DNA of 5,102 nt from Planctomycetota bacterium (GTDB taxonomy: Bacteria; Planctomycetota; MHYJ01; WSZJ01; JACPWG01): positions 1 to 5,102 of the forward strand of contig JACRIP010000304.1 of assembly GCA_016220045.1 (NCBI GenBank), read 5' to 3'. The notes below the pieces were generated by a model. The model had not been told where the DNA came from. It ran no database searches and saw only the letters and a list, made by a program, of their open reading frames with translations. Position 1 is the first letter of the stretch, and each line of letters begins with the position of its first letter. Positions 1 to 3,244 of the stretch are shown here, piece by piece. A program made the position numbers and the translations under genes.

Positions 1-549
1 CCGACGGCGGGCGGGGGGGGCGAGCCGCGCGCGGACGGTACGGTGGCGCCCGAGGGCGCGGCCGCCGCCGAGGGCGCCGGGAGTGCCGAACGGACGCCGG
101 GCCCGCGGATCGCGCGCATCAGTTGGACCCACGGCGGCAGCATTCCGCGCGCGGAGCTGCTCTCGGGCCTCATCGTGCACTTCGACGGCGAGGTGCGCAC
201 CGCCTGCCTGCGCGAGGAGACCTTTCAGCTCCTGGTGCGGCGGAGCAACCCGAAGACCGGCGAGTATTCGTATTTCGCCATCCCTTCGCCGCCGGTGATG
301 GTGCGGCCGGCGGCGGACGCGCGCTCGGCGGCGCTGGTCATCCAGGACTCGGCGTATTTCCGGGAGTTCATCAAGCCAGGTGATCGCCTGATGGTGCGGC
401 TGGAGGGGAGCGCGGTGCTCGACCGGCACAACCTGCCGATCGTGGCGGGGGCGATCTTCCTGCCGAATCCGGACGGGACCTTCGCGCTGGAGCCGGGCGA
501 GCCGGGGGCCGGCGGCGGGGTCTTCTCGAGCTGGTTCTCGTTGACGTAG
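1..549 (+). CDS. C-terminal part of a beta-rich protein ending in a GG-x-F-x-S-W-F signature, probable injection-system accessory protein (5' end outside window)
   Basis: The frame is open from base 1 and stops at TAG 547-549, giving 182 visible codons. The first in-frame GTG (43) has no Shine-Dalgarno sequence at a useful distance and lies in a Gly/Ala/Pro-rich stretch (visible residues 1-34), so I read this as an interdomain linker with the true start upstream of the window. The compact domain covers about residues 35-182. It opens with ISWTHGGSI (40-48), contains alternating hydrophobic strands (LLSGLIVHF, ALVIQDS, GDRLMVRLEGSAVLD) and ends GGGVFSSWFSLT. I recall this pattern (an 'I.W.HGG' opening, 'GD.l.V.L.g...lD' and a terminal 'GG.F.SWF') as a C-terminal beta-sandwich-like domain of uncharacterised proteins in eCIS-like loci; that link is memory, not a search. 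No signal peptide or membrane segment is visible, but the N-terminus is missing. It lies 76 bases before the next gene on the same strand. The specific function is unknown. Confidence 0.85.
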   Translation, partial: PTAGGGGEPRADGTVAPEGAAAAEGAGSAERTPGPRIARISWTHGGSIPRAELLSGLIVHFDGEVRTACLREETFQLLVRRSNPKTGEYSYFAIPSPPVMVRPAADARSAALVIQDSAYFREFIKPGDRLMVRLEGSAVLDRHNLPIVAGAIFLPNPDGTFALEPGEPGAGGGVFSSWFSLT

Positions 550-615
550 AAGAGAGATTTGCGGGGTTTCGGCGTACCGGCCGAGCGACCCCGAGGGGCC
601 CGTGGGCCGTATGCG

Positions 616-623
616 AGGAGGAG
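616..623 (+). promoter_or_regulatory. Strong Shine-Dalgarno that sets the start of the 584-residue protein
   Basis: AGGAGGAG at 616-623 lies directly before ATG 626; the AGGAGG core (616-621) leaves a 4-base spacer. Two earlier in-frame candidates, GTG 602 and ATG 611, would add eight or five residues (MGRMRGGA or MRGGA). They lack such a site, and the purine run would fall inside the coding sequence. ATG 626 is therefore preferred. Confidence 0.8.
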
Positions 624-625
624 CC

Positions 626-2380
626 ATGTCCGGCGACGCCGTACAGCGCCTGAACTACTTCACGCGCCAGTTGCTGACGCCCGAGGACCTGCTGGAAGAG
701 CAGGGGTATCACATGGAGATGCGGCGGCGGCACAACATCGGGCACCACGCGTGGGGCGTGGTGACCGGGCTGTCGCTGATCAAGCGCAAGACGGAGGGCG
801 CGGCGCAGGCGCAGTACTTCCTCGAGCCGGGAATGGCGATCGACGGTTACGGCCGCGAGGTTCTGGTGCTGAAGGAGGCGCGGATCGAGGAGATGGAGTT
901 CGTCGCGCGCGGCCTGCGCGAGAAGCCGGGCGCCTATGTCGTGTGGGTGGCCTATCACCGGCTGCGGGCGAACGCGGGCGGGCACGAGGCCGGCGGCGAG
1001 GCCTTCTCGCGCTGGACCGAGACCTACCGGCTGGTGCTGGGGGACCAGCCGGCCTTTCCGAATCTGCCGCGCGCGTCGGACCCGTTGCCGGACGATCCGG
1101 AGAAGGGGCGCTGGCCGGTGCCGGTAGGGCGGCTGTTCTGGGACGGGCAGCGGATCGTGGACGCGGACGGCGGCATGCGCAAGTACATCGGCGTGGTCGC
1201 GGAGGAGCTGCGTCCGCCGTCGGATGCGGCGCAACTGCGGCTGACGGCGGCGGTGGTGCGGATCGCCGGCGACGCGGCGGTGCGCGGACGGATGACGATC
1301 GGGCGCTCGATCGGGGACGGGCGCGGCCGGCTGGTGGTGGAGCCGGGCGAGACCGACTGCGCGATGATCACGAAGCCGGCGGACGAGAACCGGGGCGGCA
1401 CGGCGCACGACCTGGTGATCCGCACGAACGACGGCAAAGGGGGGAACAAGGTCCTGGTGGACAAGGACCTGCTGCGGGTGAAGGCGGCGCAGGTGGAGGA
1501 GTCGCTGGTGGTGCAGGGGGACCTGTCGGTGCAGTCCCCGGCGCTCTTCAAGGGGAAGGTGACGGTGGACCTGCGCGAGCAGGGGCCGGCGCAGGAGGGC
1601 CGGGAAGGTCTTTACCTGATGTCGGGCGCGGGCCAGCACGCGGCGACGGTGCTGACGAACAAGGAGAAGATCGCGCTGATGGCGGATGCCGGGCACGCGG
1701 CGGACGTGTGCGTGCGGCACGTGGAGGCGGAGGGGGACGTTTCGACGCGCAAGCTGCTGCCGCGCTACGCGCAGTGGACGGCGATCACGCCGACGGAGCC
1801 GAGCGGCGGCGCCGCGATCGTGAACGACAACGACACGGTGAAGGAGCTGATGGTCGTCGGCAACTACAGCGCGGACGGCGCGCGGCGGCGCGTCGGTCTG
1901 TACGACGACGTGTGCGCGCACGGCGACCTCGAGGTCCGGCGGCAGCTCGGCGTGGAAAAGCGGCTGACGGCGAAGGAGGACGTGGTCATCGAGGGGAGCC
2001 TGACGGTGCGCGGCCCGGCGGAACTGCGCTTCCGGCTGCCGGTGCCGGATTTCCGCTCCGGGTGGATCCAGCTCGAGCAGGGCGCGGCCCCGGCCATGAT
2101 GAGCATTCACCACGGGCTGCGGACGCTCGACCTCGTGGTGGTGGCGCACCTGCGGCGGATGACGGCGACGGGCGAGAGCGTGAGCCAGCTCGGACTCGGG
2201 GCCGAGAGCTACGGGTACGCGGTGGAGCTGGCGAGCGACGAAACGCTGCGCGTGCATCGTGCGGCGCGCACCTGGCAGGCGAGCGGGAGCGGCACCCAGC
2301 CGGCCGGGCATTATCTGTGGCCGGTGCTGATCTCGATCTCGGTGTGGCGCGTGCCCGCGGGCATTACGCGGGGGACGTAG
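626..2380 (+). CDS. eCIS-type 'NYFxxQLL...WGVVxGL' protein with fibre-like beta repeats
   Basis: The protein has 584 residues starting at ATG 626 (see the Shine-Dalgarno entry) and stopping at TAG 2378-2380. Residues 10-29 read NYFTRQLLTPEDLLEEQGYH and 33-49 read RRRHNIGHHAWGVVTGL, followed by LEPGMAIDGYGREVLV (66-81). I recall this N-terminal module from uncharacterised proteins in eCIS-like loci; its role is not established. Residues 104-215 look like a compact alpha/beta extension. From about 215 to 465 short beta motifs recur (GRMTIG, SLVVQGDLSV, GKVTVDL, GDLEVRRQLGV, GSLTVRG), as in phage tail fibres or beta-helices. Within this, KELMVVGN (406-413) followed by RRRVGLYDDV (420-429) resembles a fibre-protein motif. 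Residues 478-584 form a separate C-terminal beta-rich domain ending with WPVLISISVWRV, a possible fibre tip. No signal peptide or transmembrane helix is seen, as expected for a particle component assembled in the cytoplasm. The inferred role is a baseplate-attached fibre or decoration protein. An isolated surface adhesin is the main alternative. Confidence 0.85.
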   Translation: MSGDAVQRLNYFTRQLLTPEDLLEEQGYHMEMRRRHNIGHHAWGVVTGLSLIKRKTEGAAQAQYFLEPGMAIDGYGREVLVLKEARIEEMEFVARGLREKPGAYVVWVAYHRLRANAGGHEAGGEAFSRWTETYRLVLGDQPAFPNLPRASDPLPDDPEKGRWPVPVGRLFWDGQRIVDADGGMRKYIGVVAEELRPPSDAAQLRLTAAVVRIAGDAAVRGRMTIGRSIGDGRGRLVVEPGETDCAMITKPADENRGGTAHDLVIRTNDGKGGNKVLVDKDLLRVKAAQVEESLVVQGDLSVQSPALFKGKVTVDLREQGPAQEGREGLYLMSGAGQHAATVLTNKEKIALMADAGHAADVCVRHVEAEGDVSTRKLLPRYAQWTAITPTEPSGGAAIVNDNDTVKELMVVGNYSADGARRRVGLYDDVCAHGDLEVRRQLGVEKRLTAKEDVVIEGSLTVRGPAELRFRLPVPDFRSGWIQLEQGAAPAMMSIHHGLRTLDLVVVAHLRRMTATGESVSQLGLGAESYGYAVELASDETLRVHRAARTWQASGSGTQPAGHYLWPVLISISVWRVPAGITRGT

Positions 2381-2415
2381 TCCAACGTCCAACGTCTAAC
2401 GATCCAAAGTCCAAG
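2381..2415. repeat. Degenerate TCCAACG heptad tandem array
   Basis: Starting one base after the upstream stop codon, the sequence reads TCCAACG (2381-2387), TCCAACG (2388-2394), TCTAACG (2395-2401), one extra A, TCCAAAG (2403-2409) and a partial TCCAAG (2410-2415). This makes about five copies of a seven-base unit, with the first two identical. Similar short arrays are, from memory, common as dispersed non-coding repeats in some uncultured high-GC phyla. No function is assigned. Confidence 0.8.
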
Positions 2416-2431
2416 TCGGGCTCACGCCCGA
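2416..2431. other. Small hairpin TCGGGC-TCAC-GCCCGA
   Basis: A perfect 6-bp stem (2416-2421 with 2426-2431) closes a four-base TCAC loop 35 bases after the stop of the 584-residue gene. It could fold in the transcript. It is not followed by a T run on either strand (AAACCC follows on the + strand), so it is a poor intrinsic terminator. It may be a weak pause or 3'-end-protecting structure, or simply part of the surrounding repeat family. Confidence 0.5.
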
Positions 2432-2455
2432 AACCCAACAGCTCCCCCTCCGGTC

Positions 2456-2524
2456 GATTGCGGATTTCGGATTTCGAATTGCGGATTAGCTCCTGGACTC
2501 GCCGGCTTCCGTCAATCCGCAATC
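2456..2524. repeat. CGGATTT heptad array with an inverted copy downstream
   Basis: Four seven-base units run from 2461 to 2488: CGGATTT, CGGATTT, CGAATTG, CGGATTA. ATTGCGGATT occurs directly repeated at 2457-2466 and 2478-2487. Its reverse complement AATCCGCAAT lies at 2514-2523, and the match to the first copy extends to 11 bp (2456-2466 with 2514-2524). The second copy would form a 10-bp stem with a 26-base loop, the first a longer-looped alternative, so two mutually exclusive hairpins are possible. The array resembles, from memory, intergenic elements whose accidental translation gives 'RISDFELRIS'-type peptides in many metagenome annotations. Confidence 0.75.
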
Positions 2525-2558
2525 CTGGACGCGCTGTCAAGAAGCGTAGCAGCAGGGA

Positions 2559-2590
2559 TCCAAACGCCTGAACGTCCAAACCCCTGAACG
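2559..2590. repeat. Two-copy 16-bp tandem repeat
   Basis: TCCAAACGCCTGAACG (2559-2574) is followed immediately by TCCAAACCCCTGAACG (2575-2590), differing only at one position (G2566 versus C2582). The TCCAA start and AACG end echo the heptad array at the left end of the same gap, suggesting related origins. It could be a two-site protein-binding element or a slippage product; the sequence alone cannot decide. Confidence 0.85.
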
Positions 2591-2618
2591 TCGCCGGCCA
2601 TGGTCCATCCCTCGATGA

Positions 2619-2628
2619 GATCATGATC
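2619..2628. other. Perfect 10-bp palindrome GATCATGATC
   Basis: This is an even, loop-free palindrome 54 bases before the next start codon, in the lowest-GC part of the window. Its symmetry and position would suit a dimeric regulator site, but a 10-bp palindrome can arise by chance and no promoter is recognised beside it. It is listed as a weak candidate only. Confidence 0.25.
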
Positions 2629-2668
2629 GGCCATCAAGAAGTTGTCCAGTAGGTTTCCAATCGCATTC

Positions 2669-2675
2669 GAGAGGA
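2669..2675 (+). promoter_or_regulatory. Shine-Dalgarno supporting the GTG start at 2683
   Basis: GAGAGGA at 2669-2675 lies seven bases before GTG 2683, an ideal spacing. It fixes a non-ATG start for the Ig-like protein. The codons immediately upstream are in the repeat-rich gap and do not look coding. Confidence 0.75.
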
Positions 2676-2682
2676 TACGACC

Positions 2683-3228
2683 GTGCGGTGCGAAATTCTG
2701 TATGAGCGTTCGTCGGGACGGATCGTGGGGCTGCGGCAATGCGCGGCCGCCGAGGAGGTCCTGGTGCCGACCTCCGACCAGGACAAAATGCTGGCGGAGT
2801 TCGATCCGGGACGGAAGCCGTTGAGCGCCTTCCGCGTGAACCCGGTCGAGGGGAAGATCCTGGAAAACCCCGATTTTTCCCCGCCGGCCCGGCTGGTCCT
2901 AACCTGCGACGCACCAGGGAAACACCCGGTGGACGGCGTGCCGGAGATCCGCGCGGACGGGAAGAGCTTCACGTCGATCCTGGTGCAGAAGGTGGACCTG
3001 GACGGGAACGCGCTGGCGAGCGACGCGGACCACGACCGGATGTACCTGAGGACCGATGGGGGACTCCTGACCGACGCGGAAGGGAAGCAGATCTGGATGG
3101 TGCAGCTCAAGAACGGCGCCGCGCGGGTGCGCCTGGTTTCGGGGCGCGAATCACGCGTGGCGGTCGTGCGCGTGTTCAATGAGAACACCTACCTGATCCC
3201 GGGCCAGTTGGCGGTGGAGTTCGTGTAG
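2683..3228 (+). CDS. 181-residue protein with a C-terminal invasin-type Ig-like domain
   Basis: The protein begins at GTG 2683 behind a well-placed Shine-Dalgarno and stops at TAG 3226-3228. Residues 1-65 form a small distinctive N-terminal region (MRCEILYERSSGRIVGL..., then FDPGRKPLSAFRVNPVEGKIL) that I cannot name. Residues 69-181 match the layout of a bacterial Ig-like (Big_1 / invasin-intimin) domain: ARLVLTCD opening strand, DGKSFTSILVQKVDLDGNAL (93-112), TDGGLLTDAEGKQ (124-136), VQLKNGAARVRLVSGRES (140-157), then VAVVRVF and a closing AVEFV strand. Such domains usually act as rigid spacers or adhesive modules in surface proteins and phage tails. No signal peptide or anchor is visible, so export by itself is unlikely; attachment to a tail-like particle fits better. 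It is 16 bases upstream of the next gene and likely co-transcribed with it. Its GC is lower in the middle (58% at 2821-2880) than in its neighbours. The assignment is by eye from the strand pattern. Confidence 0.85.
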   Translation: MRCEILYERSSGRIVGLRQCAAAEEVLVPTSDQDKMLAEFDPGRKPLSAFRVNPVEGKILENPDFSPPARLVLTCDAPGKHPVDGVPEIRADGKSFTSILVQKVDLDGNALASDADHDRMYLRTDGGLLTDAEGKQIWMVQLKNGAARVRLVSGRESRVAVVRVFNENTYLIPGQLAVEFV

Positions 3229-3231
3229 ACT

Positions 3232-3236
3232 GGGGA
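3232..3236 (+). promoter_or_regulatory. Shine-Dalgarno-like GGGGA for the GTG start at 3245
   Basis: GGGGA at 3232-3236 lies eight bases before GTG 3245 and starts three bases after the stop codon of the preceding gene. It is only moderately strong. With a 16-base gap between the genes, translation may be coupled. Confidence 0.5.
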
Positions 3237-3244
3237 ACACTGCC

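Larger units (their letters stand above)
2381..2682. other. Repeat-rich intergenic gap with no gene
   Basis: These 302 bases hold no convincing coding sequence. Hand-counted GC is about 56% (170 of 302), well below most of the flanking coding DNA, and the three-base GC periodicity of the genes is lost. The gap consists largely of short repeats listed separately: TCCAACG-like heptads at its left end, a small hairpin, CGGATTT-like heptads with an inverted partner, and a perfect-length 16-bp tandem pair. An 8-base direct repeat TCCTGGAC also occurs at 2491-2498 and 2523-2530. I see no convincing -35/-10 promoter and no hairpin followed by a T run. An internal promoter, processing site or insertion point for dispersed repeats are all possible. 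The last ~15 bases carry the ribosome binding site of the next gene. Confidence 0.8.

Noticed and set aside
43..45. GTG 43 as the true start of the first gene
   Set aside because: No Shine-Dalgarno precedes it at a suitable distance and the frame remains open upstream to base 1 in the same linker-like composition, so the gene most likely begins outside the window.
589..608. CCCCGAGGGG and GGCCCGTGGGCC as terminator or operator between genes 1 and 2
   Set aside because: Loops of two bases are too tight for stable hairpins, no T run follows, and such motifs are expected by chance at this GC.
371..2392. 673-codon minus-strand open frame opposite the 584-residue gene
   Set aside because: It is rich in Arg, His, Pro and Leu with no domain pattern, typical of the antisense of high-GC coding DNA; the + frame has a strong Shine-Dalgarno and recognisable motifs.
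2416..2431. Intrinsic terminator after the 584-residue gene
   Set aside because: The stem is only 6 bp and no T run follows on either strand; kept only as a small hairpin.
559..2571. 670-codon + strand frame overlapping the 584-residue gene
   Set aside because: It is an Arg/Gly/Ala-rich shadow in another frame. Its tail runs into the CGGATTT repeat array, producing the artefactual peptide RISDFELRIS.
2381..2682. CRISPR array
   Set aside because: The repeats are only 7-16 bases, directly adjacent and without uniform spacers, and no cas gene is present.
2512..2739. 75-codon minus-strand frame across the intergenic gap (includes NAIGNLLDNFLMADHDLIEGW)
   Set aside because: The peptide looks less biased than other shadows, but it runs into the antisense of the Ig-domain gene, crosses the tandem repeats and has no supported start or neighbour; I could not link it to a family.
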